DNA of 37,106 nt from assembly GCA_903825245.1 (NCBI GenBank), contig CAIJZX010000020.1, positions 1 through 37,106 on the forward strand, written 5' to 3'. The notes beneath the pieces are model-generated. The model searched no databases. It saw only the letters and a list, made by a program, of their open reading frames with translations, and was not told the origin of the DNA. This DNA is from Candidatus Kerfeldbacteria bacterium (GTDB lineage: Bacteria; Patescibacteriota; Patescibacteriia; SBBC01; CAIJZX01). The translations under genes and the position numbers were made by a program. Positions 29,600-37,106 of the stretch are shown one piece after another. The stretch's first letter is position 1; the number at the start of each line of letters is the position of its first letter.

Positions 29600-30325
29600 A
29601 TGAACAAAGAGAAAAACATATTACAACAAGGGTTAACGAGGTCGGTCCAAACTATACGATCTCATCATCGATCGGGTTTTACGTTTATTGAACTCTTGGT
29701 TGTTATTGCTATTATCGGCGTGTTGTCAGCCATTGGGCTAATAACGTACAAAGATCAACTGCCAAAAGCCCGAGACGCGAGACGAATAACTGATATCCAG
29801 CAAATCGTAAAGGCGTTTTCGCTCTATCAACTTGATAATGGTGTCCCGTTGATGTGTGATAGTTTTACTATACAAACGGGTTATACATATCGTCGATGTG
29901 ATTCATATAAATATGATACTCTCTCACATACCTCTTACTATAACTTTGGTGTTTGGCGTTCAGATGGCAATCTTGTACCCGTTGCTGATTCGTTTAAAGA
30001 GTATGGTGGGCTTCCGTCCGACCCAAGTCAAAATGATAAGAATTACTTCCAAGTATATATCGATACCGATGCCAACGCGTGTTGCTTGGGTTACAACAAT
30101 GCACAAATGAATCTTGATTGTGCGGCAACGCACAAGGGTTGGACGTATGTTGTGGCCACACTTGAAAAACCTCAACCCAATTTGAAAAGAGTTGACCCAC
30201 AATGCGCCGGATTAGAACTCCAAGGTGGTACGCTGGTTCCAACCGCAAATTCTTCAATAATTGAACAGATATACAATACATCAAACAAATATATTATAGC
30301 CACCCCACCGCTGAGTATTTATTAA
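29600..30325 (+). CDS. Type IV pilin/pseudopilin (PulG-like)
   Basis: 241 residues. The prepilin site is G26-F27 followed by TFIELLVVIAIIGVLSAIG, with the conserved Glu at mature position 5 (E31). The 26-residue leader is long and basic. After the hydrophobic N-terminal helix there is a large head domain of about 180 residues with several cysteines (CDSF, RRCDSY, ACCLGY, LDCAA, QCAG) that may form disulfides. The protein would be cleaved by a prepilin peptidase and assembled outside the membrane. No assembly genes are in the window. The head is not recognised. Confidence 0.9.
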   Translation: MNKEKNILQQGLTRSVQTIRSHHRSGFTFIELLVVIAIIGVLSAIGLITYKDQLPKARDARRITDIQQIVKAFSLYQLDNGVPLMCDSFTIQTGYTYRRCDSYKYDTLSHTSYYNFGVWRSDGNLVPVADSFKEYGGLPSDPSQNDKNYFQVYIDTDANACCLGYNNAQMNLDCAATHKGWTYVVATLEKPQPNLKRVDPQCAGLELQGGTLVPTANSSIIEQIYNTSNKYIIATPPLSIY

Positions 30326-30393
30326 CACCTTTCAGAAAAATAGTATCGAATGTGGTTAATTATTACTTGGGCGATTTTTAAGTTTTGTAGCCC

Positions 30394-30421
30394 TTGCATT
30401 CCTGAAAAAAAATGGTATACT
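30394..30421 (+). promoter_or_regulatory. Promoter of the rpmF-nusB-rnc-DUF456-SMC unit
   Basis: TTGCAT (30394-30399), 16 bases, TATACT (30416-30421). The leader of about 55 bases contains the small hairpin GCCC-GAAATAA-GGGC. Confidence 0.7.
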
Positions 30422-30484
30422 CAACCTCGTCAGTCGCCCGAAATAAGGGCACTCGACAGTATTATTTGATGAATTGACACTCCC

Positions 30485-30787
30485 ATGGGTCTCCCCGCTA
30501 AACGACGCACAAAACAGAGCAAGCGCGAACGCGCCAGCCATTTCGCTTTAAAAACCTTCCGTTTAACCACCTGTAGCCACTGCAAACGCAAGATTCGACC
30601 GCACATGGCTTGCCCGCACTGCGGCTACTACAACGGCCGACAGGTGCTGAAAATCAGTTCAAAGATCGAAAAACGGGCGAAACGCAACAAGATTGCCCGC
30701 GGCGACAAGAAGGAAAAGGAAGTAACGGAGCCAAAGAAAGCCGAAACCAAGACGACAAAGACAGCTGAACCAAAAAAGAAAGCCTAA
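30485..30787 (+). CDS. rpmF: 50S ribosomal protein L32 with extended tail
   Basis: 100 residues. The first 60 are L32: MGLPAKRRTKQSKRERAS, a zinc ribbon with CSHC and CPHC, and YYNGRQVLKI. Usual L32 ends near 60 residues; here about 40 further residues, rich in K, E and T (KKEKEVTEPKKAETKTTK), are added. The tail is low complexity and probably disordered. It is the first gene of the core operon. Confidence 0.93.
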   Translation: MGLPAKRRTKQSKRERASHFALKTFRLTTCSHCKRKIRPHMACPHCGYYNGRQVLKISSKIEKRAKRNKIARGDKKEKEVTEPKKAETKTTKTAEPKKKA

Positions 30788-30811
30788 CCTCGTCAACTCT
30801 CGCACCTTACG

Positions 30812-31279
30812 ATGTCGAACCGCCACCTCGCCAGAACAATCGCCATGCAGACACTGTATGAGTGGGACTTCAACGGCCGGAAAACGGACGACGTTCTCGG
30901 GTTGCTTCACGAAAATTTCAAACAGTTTGCCCCTGATTTTTCCGATCAGGGGTTTTCTGAGGGTTTGATTCGCGGTGTGATGGAACATCAGGCCGAGATT
31001 GACGCCACGATTACGAAATACGCACCGGAATGGCCGCTCGAACAAATTACGATTGTCGATCGTAACGTTCTTCGGCTTGGCGTTTATGAACTGACTTTTG
31101 CGCCTGATGTACCGCCGAAAGTAGCTATTAACGAAGCGATTGAGGTAGCCAAAGGCTTCGGTGGCGAATCATCCGGCAAGTTCGTCAACGGTGTCCTCGG
31201 CGCTATTTTCCGCGACCTTCAAGCCAGCGGGAAAATTGCCATGCCAACACCCGCGCCATCAACGCCGGTAACTGAGTAA
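30812..31279 (+). CDS. nusB: Transcription antitermination factor NusB
   Basis: 155 residues. The all-helical NusB pattern is complete: [19 protein letters not shown] at the start, later [18 protein letters not shown] and [17 protein letters not shown], ending [14 protein letters not shown]. It binds boxA RNA with S10 in rRNA transcription complexes. A short Pro/Thr-rich tail ends the protein. ATG 30812 is 24 bases after rpmF, and the gene order rpmF-nusB-rnc is common in this group. Confidence 0.95.
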   Translation: MSNRHLARTIAMQTLYEWDFNGRKTDDVLGLLHENFKQFAPDFSDQGFSEGLIRGVMEHQAEIDATITKYAPEWPLEQITIVDRNVLRLGVYELTFAPDVPPKVAINEAIEVAKGFGGESSGKFVNGVLGAIFRDLQASGKIAMPTPAPSTPVTE

Positions 31280-31300
31280 CTCACGACTTTAGCGTTTCCC

Positions 31301-31996
31301 ATGTCTACTCTTGAAACACTCCAAGCCGCTATCGGCTACACCTTTCGCGATGACCAGCTCTTGCGGCAGGCGATGGTTCATCGATCATACCTCAACGAGA
31401 ACCCCGACTTTGCTCTCGGACATAACGAACGCCTCGAATACCTCGGTGACGCAGTATTAGAGTTGGTTGTCAGTGACTACCTCTATCGTCACTATCCAAA
31501 TCCCGAAGGCGACCTGACCAATTGGCGCGCTAGCTTGGTAAACGCCAAGAGTTTGTCCGAAGTTGCAAAGGAACTCGACCTCGATGAGTGGCTGATGTTA
31601 TCGCGGGGTGAATCAAAAGATAAAGCATCAAAGGCACGACAGAATATCCATGCCAATGCCGTCGAAGCAATCATCGGTTCGATGTACCTCGATGGCGGCA
31701 TCGAACCGGCGGCAACGTTTATTACCACCCACATCCTCAGCAAGTTGGCACACATTCTCGCCAACGAACTCTACATCGATCCGAAAAGTAAGTTTCAAGA
31801 AAAAAGCCAGGAGATCGTCGGCATCACGCCAAGTTATAAGGTGCTGAAAGAGTGGGGACCAGATCACGACAAGCATTTCTTGATCGGTATTTACCTCAAC
31901 GCCGAACAAGTGGCGACCGGCGAAGGCGCCTCGAAACAAGAAGCTCAAGTCGCCGCCGCTTTCAACGGCTTGATCGCTAAAGAGTGGCAAGGATGA
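31301..31996 (+). CDS. rnc: Ribonuclease III
   Basis: 231 residues. The catalytic domain carries HNERLEYLGDAVLEL (E43, E46 and D50), then the second metal site region ANAVEAIIGSMYLDGG, with N119 where most RNase III have Asp and E122 conserved. A C-terminal dsRNA-binding domain begins near DPKSKFQEKSQEI and ends KQEAQVAAAFNGLI. It cuts double-stranded RNA in rRNA maturation and decay of structured mRNAs. The stop TGA overlaps the next ATG as ATGA. Confidence 0.95.
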   Translation: MSTLETLQAAIGYTFRDDQLLRQAMVHRSYLNENPDFALGHNERLEYLGDAVLELVVSDYLYRHYPNPEGDLTNWRASLVNAKSLSEVAKELDLDEWLMLSRGESKDKASKARQNIHANAVEAIIGSMYLDGGIEPAATFITTHILSKLAHILANELYIDPKSKFQEKSQEIVGITPSYKVLKEWGPDHDKHFLIGIYLNAEQVATGEGASKQEAQVAAAFNGLIAKEWQG

Positions 31997-32484
31997 TTAT
32001 CTTTATCGCCTCACTCGTAAGTTTTCTCCTTATTCTCGGCGGATTGCTGAGTATTGTTTTTCCCGTCGCACCATCCATTCCAACCATCTGGCTTGGTGTC
32101 TTTATCTATGCCGCCGCCCATCACTACTCGGGCGTCGATCAACAGTTTTTAGCCATTGTTTCACTTATCGCCCTCGGCACTATCTTTCTTGACTACATGT
32201 TTAGCCGTAGCGGAGTAAAAAAATTACAAGCCGGGCCGTGGGGTATTCTGGGGGCGTTAATTGGTAGCGGCATCGGTTTATTTTTTGGTAGCATCGCCAC
32301 CTATCTTATCGGTCCGGTGCTCGGCGCCATCATCGCCGAAACTTTTCGCGGCCGCGATCGCGTCTACTCCTACCAATCTGGAAACTATACCATTGTCGCT
32401 TTCATGGGCGGCACCATTATTAAGCTCGTGGCTGCGATTTTCATGATTGGGCTTTTCATTCTTCGTCTCCAACACAAACTATAA
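31993..32484 (+). CDS. DUF456-family membrane protein
   Basis: 163 residues with about four or five helices. The two hydrophobic hairpins and the Gly-rich middle (GPWGILGALIGSGIGLFF, then GPVLGAIIAETFRG) match the DUF456 pattern, function unknown. ATG 31993 overlaps the rnc stop as ATGA; a GTG at 31984 would add three residues. It sits between rnc and SMC in a tight operon. Confidence 0.85.
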   Translation: MIIFIASLVSFLLILGGLLSIVFPVAPSIPTIWLGVFIYAAAHHYSGVDQQFLAIVSLIALGTIFLDYMFSRSGVKKLQAGPWGILGALIGSGIGLFFGSIATYLIGPVLGAIIAETFRGRDRVYSYQSGNYTIVAFMGGTIIKLVAAIFMIGLFILRLQHKL

Positions 32485-32493
32485 ACTTCATTC

Positions 32494-35166
32494 ATGTACC
32501 TCGCCCGACTCGAGATTCAAGGTTTTAAATCGTTCGCCAATAGTTTCCAACTTGATTTTGAGCGTGGTATTACCGCCATCGTCGGTCCAAACGGTTCGGG
32601 CAAATCAAATGTGGCTGATGCGATTCGTTGGGTGCTCGGCGAGCAGTCATTAAAACTCCTCCGCGGCAAGAAAAGCGATGACGTTATTTTTGCTGGCTCC
32701 GACAAAAAATCTCGACTCGGTGTGGCCGAGGTCTCACTGATTCTCAATAACGCCGATGGCGCAGCGGCCGTTGATTATAGCGAAATCGTTATAACGAGGC
32801 GCGTCTACCGTGACGGCGAGGGCGAATATCTCATTAACCGCCAGCCGGCACGCCTGCAAGACATTCAACTCCTGTTAGCTCAGGCGAATTTTGGTCAACG
32901 CACATACTCCGTCATTGGCCAGGGCATGATCGATTCCTTCCTGGTTTCCAGTCCACAAGAACGTAAACATTTGTTCGATGAAGCCGCCGGCGTCCGTCAG
33001 TACCAACTCAAGAAAGATCAGGCTGTTTCGAAATTGGATCAGAGCAAAGAAAATTTGGTGCAGGGCGAGGCAATTATGTTGGAAATTGAACCACGCCTCC
33101 GCTCACTAACGCGTCAGGTGAAGCGCCTTGAGCGGCGAGAAGAGGTTGAACAGCAATTACGCACGACCCAAACGCGATATTTCCGACTACGCTGGCAAGA
33201 CATTGCCCGCGAGCAACAACAACTCCACACCCAACACGAGCAGCGCGAGCAACAACGCGCCGCCATCGCTGGCGATGTCGAAAAAATTCAACATGAATTA
33301 GAAACTATCGAACGCGAACGGTCGGCTTCTGAAACATTTGGCGCCCTACATAAACAGTACAACGCAATTCTCGACGAGAAAAATCGTCTCCTTGAACGCC
33401 AAGCAGTGGCGAAGGGACAACTTGAAGTTTCGGCAAAACAAGCCGGCGCCGGTGAAACGGCGTTTCTTGAACGACGAGCAAATGAACTGCAACGAGGTCT
33501 CAATCAGGTTACCGAGGAACGCGCCACTTTGGCTCAAACAATTACTCGCCACGGCACAACACTCAAGAACGATCGAGCGGAGTTGGCCGCCGCCCAAAAG
33601 GAATTTACCGCGCTCGAAGAACAACTTCGTGATTTACAAGCACAGTGGCAAAAGCAAGTTACTGTCCCAGAAATTCAAACGTTGATCGCCGCGTTATTCA
33701 CGAAGTACGAAGCTTTTGTCGATACGCTCCACGCCGCTGATGAACTCAATATTTCTGCCGTTCGCGCGGAAGCAAAAAAACTTCATCAGGAACTTGAGAG
33801 CATTCACCGCCGCCTCTCCGCCGCCGACATCACCACCAATCCGAAAGAGCTTTCTGTTATCCAGCAACACTTAGTCGTAGCCGCACAGCGCCGACAAGAA
33901 CATATGCAAAAGGTGATGGCGCTCGAAGGCGAGCTTCGTCTCGTCCAACAGCAAGACGAGCAGCTGCATCACCAACAAACAAAGTTACAAACCGAATTCG
34001 ATGGTGTTCGACACGAGGTGTCAACGCAAGAGTTGGCCACCACCAATCCCGATGCCGCCTACGCCGCACATGTAGCGGAAGCGAAGAGGATTGAACACGA
34101 ACTTATCGCCATCGATGAACGCCTGACCGCCGCCCGCACCGAAATCAATAATTTCAACACGACGGAAACCGGCAAAAAGGAACGTTTGTTCTCGCTACAA
34201 AAAGATTTCCGATCGACACAGCACACGCTCAATGCGGCGACGCACGAAGTCAACGAACTCCAAGTGGCCTTAGCCCGCGTTGAACAACGCCTCGACGATC
34301 TACAACGCGAAATTGCCCAGGCGATGGGCGAAGCGGCGATCATCTCGATTTCTGAAACGCAACAAACTCCGGATGAAGGCGATGTCACGATGCTGGCCGA
34401 AGAAATCGGCCACCTGACGAAACAATTGCAGCTCATCGGCGGTATTGATGAAACCGTATCGCAAGAATACACCGAAACAAATGAGCGGTGGGAGTTTTTA
34501 TCGAAGCAAGCGGAAGATTTACGATCCGGCATCGCCTCGCTCGAGAGTGCCATCGGCGAACTCGATACGATCATTACCAAAAAGTTTGATGCCGCCTTCC
34601 GAAAAATTAATGATGAATTCAACACCTACTTCCGCACACTCTTCCGTGGTGGTCGCGCTGAACTCGTACTCATTAAAGAAGTCCCGCGCTCCGACGATGA
34701 TTTGACTGAGGCTGAAGTGGCGATGGCTGAAGCGAATGGCGAAACCCCAGTTGTTGCTGCAGAGGTGCCGAAAGCGAAAGCTGCGGAAAAAGTCGTCACC
34801 GGCATCGATATTAAAGCCACCCCGCCGGGAAAGAAATTGCAATCTATCGCCATGCTCTCCGGCGGCGAACGCGCCTTAACCTCGATCGCCTTACTCTGCG
34901 CGATTATCTCCAACAATCCATCGCCGTTCGTGGTGCTGGATGAAGTTGATGCCGCACTCGATGAAGCCAACTCCCAACGCTTCGCTGCGATTCTTGACCA
35001 ACTCGCCCACAGCACGCAGTTCATCACCATCAGCCATAACCGCGCCACCATGGAAAAGGCGACCATCCTCTATGGCGTGACCATGGGCGCTGACGGCGTC
35101 TCACAACTGCTCTCCGTCAAGATGGACCAAGTCGAAGAGATTATCCGAAGTTACGGAAACCGTTAA
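32494..35166 (+). CDS. smc: SMC-type ATPase without a recognisable hinge
   Basis: 890 residues, against about 1,150-1,200 for ordinary bacterial SMC. The N-terminal head is typical (MYLARLEIQGFKSFA, Walker A GPNGSGKS at 31-38, IRWVLGEQS), as is the C-terminal head (signature MLSGGERALTSIALL, Walker B VVLDEVDAALDEAN, ending HSTQFITISHNRATMEKA). Between them are long coiled coils rich in Q, E and R. The globular hinge with its Gly-rich dimerisation motifs is not seen; only a short non-coiled stretch, VPEIQTLIAALFTKYEAFVD and following, stands near the middle. It should organise chromosomes or repair DNA. ATG 32494 is nine bases after the DUF456 gene. Confidence 0.88.
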   Translation: MYLARLEIQGFKSFANSFQLDFERGITAIVGPNGSGKSNVADAIRWVLGEQSLKLLRGKKSDDVIFAGSDKKSRLGVAEVSLILNNADGAAAVDYSEIVITRRVYRDGEGEYLINRQPARLQDIQLLLAQANFGQRTYSVIGQGMIDSFLVSSPQERKHLFDEAAGVRQYQLKKDQAVSKLDQSKENLVQGEAIMLEIEPRLRSLTRQVKRLERREEVEQQLRTTQTRYFRLRWQDIAREQQQLHTQHEQREQQRAAIAGDVEKIQHELETIERERSASETFGALHKQYNAILDEKNRLLERQAVAKGQLEVSAKQAGAGETAFLERRANELQRGLNQVTEERATLAQTITRHGTTLKNDRAELAAAQKEFTALEEQLRDLQAQWQKQVTVPEIQTLIAALFTKYEAFVDTLHAADELNISAVRAEAKKLHQELESIHRRLSAADITTNPKELSVIQQHLVVAAQRRQEHMQKVMALEGELRLVQQQDEQLHHQQTKLQTEFDGVRHEVSTQELATTNPDAAYAAHVAEAKRIEHELIAIDERLTAARTEINNFNTTETGKKERLFSLQKDFRSTQHTLNAATHEVNELQVALARVEQRLDDLQREIAQAMGEAAIISISETQQTPDEGDVTMLAEEIGHLTKQLQLIGGIDETVSQEYTETNERWEFLSKQAEDLRSGIASLESAIGELDTIITKKFDAAFRKINDEFNTYFRTLFRGGRAELVLIKEVPRSDDDLTEAEVAMAEANGETPVVAAEVPKAKAAEKVVTGIDIKATPPGKKLQSIAMLSGGERALTSIALLCAIISNNPSPFVVLDEVDAALDEANSQRFAAILDQLAHSTQFITISHNRATMEKATILYGVTMGADGVSQLLSVKMDQVEEIIRSYGNR

Positions 35167-35180
35167 TTGCCTCTTTATTG

Positions 35181-35210
35181 CAGCCGCGCCCCTTCGGGGC
35201 GCGGCTGTTT
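35181..35210 (+). terminator. Strong terminator with UUCG tetraloop
   Basis: CAGCCGCGCCC-CTTCGG-GGCGCGGCTG, followed by TTT. It ends the core operon. Confidence 0.85.
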
Positions 35211-35565
35211 AGTAACCTTTTGTACCACTATTCCTGAATTCCGTGGTGGATTTCGGGTGTTTGGCGTCCTGGTTTTATGGTCGATAGCGTGTCGGAAAAC
35301 GTGCTTTTTGGCTACATCAGGCCACTTTTGTGAGCTGTGGATTGCCCAACAATTGTTGCTTGACGCTCACCGGTCAGTATGGTTAAATACTGTCAACACT
35401 AGAAAAGGTAGGCGAAAGAAAAACTGATCCTTTCCCCAATACAGTCCTTCGGAGGGAGGTAGTGCGTCATAGATTTACGCACCAAGCGGTCCAAAAATAT
35501 GGGCGGCTCGGTGTTTTTGCGCTCTTCGACTTTTTACCAGAGACACCTTTTATCAACATTCAGTA
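35211..35565 (+). promoter_or_regulatory. Non-coding leader region of the polysaccharide deacetylase gene
   Basis: A weak promoter (TTGACG 35360-35365, 18 bases, TAAATA 35384-35389) would give a leader of about 170 bases. It contains the hairpin GTGCGT (35462-35467) / ACGCAC (35477-35482), preceded by CCTTCGGAGG, so it may be a structured leader. No known riboswitch class could be matched. An upstream imperfect repeat ACCAC...GTGGT lies near 35226-35250. Short ORFs here have no start signals. Confidence 0.4.
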
Positions 35566-37106
35566 ATGACTAACCAGACACCTATGTCTACAATCTTTAC
35601 CCGGGCGAACTTCCGCCGCCAAGCGACGCGCCAACGCGCATGGCGAACGCTTACTATCGTTGTGGCCGTCACGATGGTAGCGAATGTCTGTGGGTTAGCG
35701 CTTTTGTCAGCGCCGAAACAGGCTCACGCAGCGACAAACCTTGTCGTGAATGGAGACTTTGAAATTAATGCGGGTGGTACTCCTGCTCAACCCTATGGTT
35801 GGTCATCGGATCCAGCTCCATCGGCGTCAACTATTTTTACCTACCCAACTCCAGGTAAAACTGGTTTAGGCGCCAAAGTACAGGTCAATAGTGGGAGCTC
35901 GATCGATGCAAAATGGTTTTTCACTCCAATCCCAACGTCCGGTGGTCATACCTATAGCATACAATTCGATTACATGACCTCAACCACAAGTGTAGTCACA
36001 AATCTTACATATGATTACCACTGGGCAAATGGTTCAGCAGACACTTATGGGTCACTCGGCATCCCACCAGCAAGCACAACCTGGGCAACGTATACTGATC
36101 AGGTAACCATACCAACGGGTGTCAGCTCGTTTACTGTCTACCAATCGCTGACCAGTATCGGAGCATTGACGGTCGACAATTTCGTGGTGAATGACATTAC
36201 CAATGGTGCTGCCTTGAACTTTCCACAGGGAATGATCACGCTCGACTTCGATGACACATTATCGACTCAGTATTCGCTTGCTCTGCCAATATTAAACACT
36301 GCTGGCATTAAAGCGAGTTTCTTCGCTATAACCGACCCCGGTGTCGGTATTGATTCCGGAAGTCAGTATATGACCTGGGCGAATGTTGCCACCCTGGTTG
36401 CCGATGGCCATGAAATTGGTGCTCACACCCGGACCCATCCTGATCTAACAACGTTAAGCCCTGACGTTGCAAATTTGGAAATTACCCTATCGAAAAGCGA
36501 CATAACCACTAATCTGGGTACACTGGGTGTTACCTACACGCCAACAACCTTCGTCTATCCCTTTGGTACATACAACACAAGTATCAAACAAATGGTGAAA
36601 GATGCGGGTTTCGTTAGTGCTCGAAGCGTCGCTGACGGATTTAACTATCCAAGCTCAGATAAGTTTGCCCTTCTTGATAAACACATCGAAGCGGGTACGC
36701 CGGCTTCGCTTGGTGTTCCCGCCGTACCGGCCACTACGTTAACCGATGTGAAGGGCTGGATTGATCAAGCCAAGACAAATAAGACCTGGCTTATCCTTGA
36801 GCTCCACGATCAGTGCTCCACGACACAGCAGTGTTCGACCATGACAGATCAATATCATAATTCGACCACATTGTTGCAAGGAATAGTGGATTACATTAAA
36901 TCCAGTGGTATCAAGGCCGTCACCCAAGCCGAAGGAACGACTTGGATGAATCCGGTGACTGCTACCCAAACACTTTCATTCAACAGCAACGGCGGCTCAG
37001 CTGTAAGTGATATCACACAAGTTTACGGCACTGCGGTGACTGCCCCAGCCATCCCAACCAAAGCCGGTTACAGCTTCGCTGGTTGGTACAACGAAATCGG
37101 TCTTAC
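35566..37106 (+). CDS. Secreted polysaccharide deacetylase with CBM-like and InlB-type repeat domains (partial)
   Basis: Runs off the window end; at least 513 residues. ATG 35566 or ATG 35584 (six codons later). Order: basic N-terminus and signal helix (ending near SAPKQAHA), a carbohydrate-binding-like beta domain starting NLVVNGDFEINAGG (CBM4/9 style), a NodB polysaccharide deacetylase domain with LDFDDT (metal Asp pair), HTRTHPDL (metal His pair) and FVYPFGTYN, and at the edge FNSNGGSAVSDITQVYG with GYSFAGWYNE, an InlB B/Flg_new-type repeat known in surface proteins. It probably removes acetyl groups from a surface or host polysaccharide. No Shine-Dalgarno sequence is seen. Confidence 0.88.
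   Translation, partial: MTNQTPMSTIFTRANFRRQATRQRAWRTLTIVVAVTMVANVCGLALLSAPKQAHAATNLVVNGDFEINAGGTPAQPYGWSSDPAPSASTIFTYPTPGKTGLGAKVQVNSGSSIDAKWFFTPIPTSGGHTYSIQFDYMTSTTSVVTNLTYDYHWANGSADTYGSLGIPPASTTWATYTDQVTIPTGVSSFTVYQSLTSIGALTVDNFVVNDITNGAALNFPQGMITLDFDDTLSTQYSLALPILNTAGIKASFFAITDPGVGIDSGSQYMTWANVATLVADGHEIGAHTRTHPDLTTLSPDVANLEITLSKSDITTNLGTLGVTYTPTTFVYPFGTYNTSIKQMVKDAGFVSARSVADGFNYPSSDKFALLDKHIEAGTPASLGVPAVPATTLTDVKGWIDQAKTNKTWLILELHDQCSTTQQCSTMTDQYHNSTTLLQGIVDYIKSSGIKAVTQAEGTTWMNPVTATQTLSFNSNGGSAVSDITQVYGTAVTAPAIPTKAGYSFAGWYNEIGL

Noticed and set aside
35440-35490. A c-di-GMP riboswitch suggested by GGAGGTAGTGCG
   Set aside because: The conserved core sequences and the second stem of the known class are missing.
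1-37106. CRISPR arrays, transposase genes, prophage genes, rRNA and tRNA genes
   Set aside because: No regularly spaced direct repeats, transposase motifs, phage structural genes or complete RNA gene could be found by reading either strand.

Overview
The window reads as chromosomal DNA from a bacterium of the Candidate Phyla Radiation (Patescibacteria), probably a Parcubacteria-type lineage. This is inferred from gene content and architecture, since there is no rRNA gene. The signs are a four-domain S1 protein, a short SMC-like ATPase with no recognisable hinge, a metallo-beta-lactamase-fold protein that has lost its metal motif, the run rpmF-nusB-rnc-DUF456-SMC, a type IV pilin, tandem GT39-type membrane glycosyltransferases, and many genes with no Shine-Dalgarno sequence or no leader at all.

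Layout. 1-4145: envelope glycan genes (GT2 tail, two paralogous multi-pass GT39-like transferases, a methyltransferase). 4142-6462: a Cys-rich membrane protein, YraN nuclease, a Cys-rich miniprotein, a DsbB-like quinone:thiol oxidoreductase and a NUDIX hydrolase. 6547-8092: a repeat, a CsoR-type copper sensor with a clear operator, and a D-2-hydroxyacid dehydrogenase. 8182-9633: two divergent pairs of small genes. 9683-9853: two kinds of REP-like repeat. 9908-15535: copper locus (ArsR-YHS fusion, CopA ATPase, TauE/SafE-cupredoxin fusion, CopZ-like chaperone), then a DsbA-like thiol oxidoreductase and a GpsA-like dehydrogenase. 15741-17562: two exported proteins. 17563-17965: hairpin repeats, a palindromic operator-like site and the 3' stub of a lost permease. 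17966-20407: a small gene and a MacB-type ABC exporter, both on the minus strand. 20676-24904: a secreted protein, S1, a leaderless disordered protein, the degenerate MBL protein and a membrane protein. 24911-27409: gyrA. 27516-29478: small genes, a GNAT acetyltransferase and a leaderless 31-codon ORF. 29600-35166: pilin, rpmF, nusB, rnc, DUF456 and SMC. 35566-end: a large secreted polysaccharide deacetylase cut by the window edge.

Two expression styles coexist. Core operons use overlapping or tightly packed genes without Shine-Dalgarno sequences. Small accessory or exported genes (4969, 8182-9633, 15741-17562, 20676, 28420, 29119) mostly carry strong AGGAGG-like sites, and several have their own promoter and terminator.

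The most unusual signal is a pair of about 106-108 bp elements with matching ends (13525-13632 and 19637-19742). In two unrelated operons each sits exactly between the TGA stop of one gene and the ATG of the next, with ATGA at both borders. The element's terminal helix would hold both the stop and the start codon. A second family of about 100 bp inverted-repeat elements (6547-6650; 20458-20594) lies directly against -35 boxes. Also notable are a recurring TACA-N3-TGTA palindrome and a REP-like repeat with a compensatory base-pair change.
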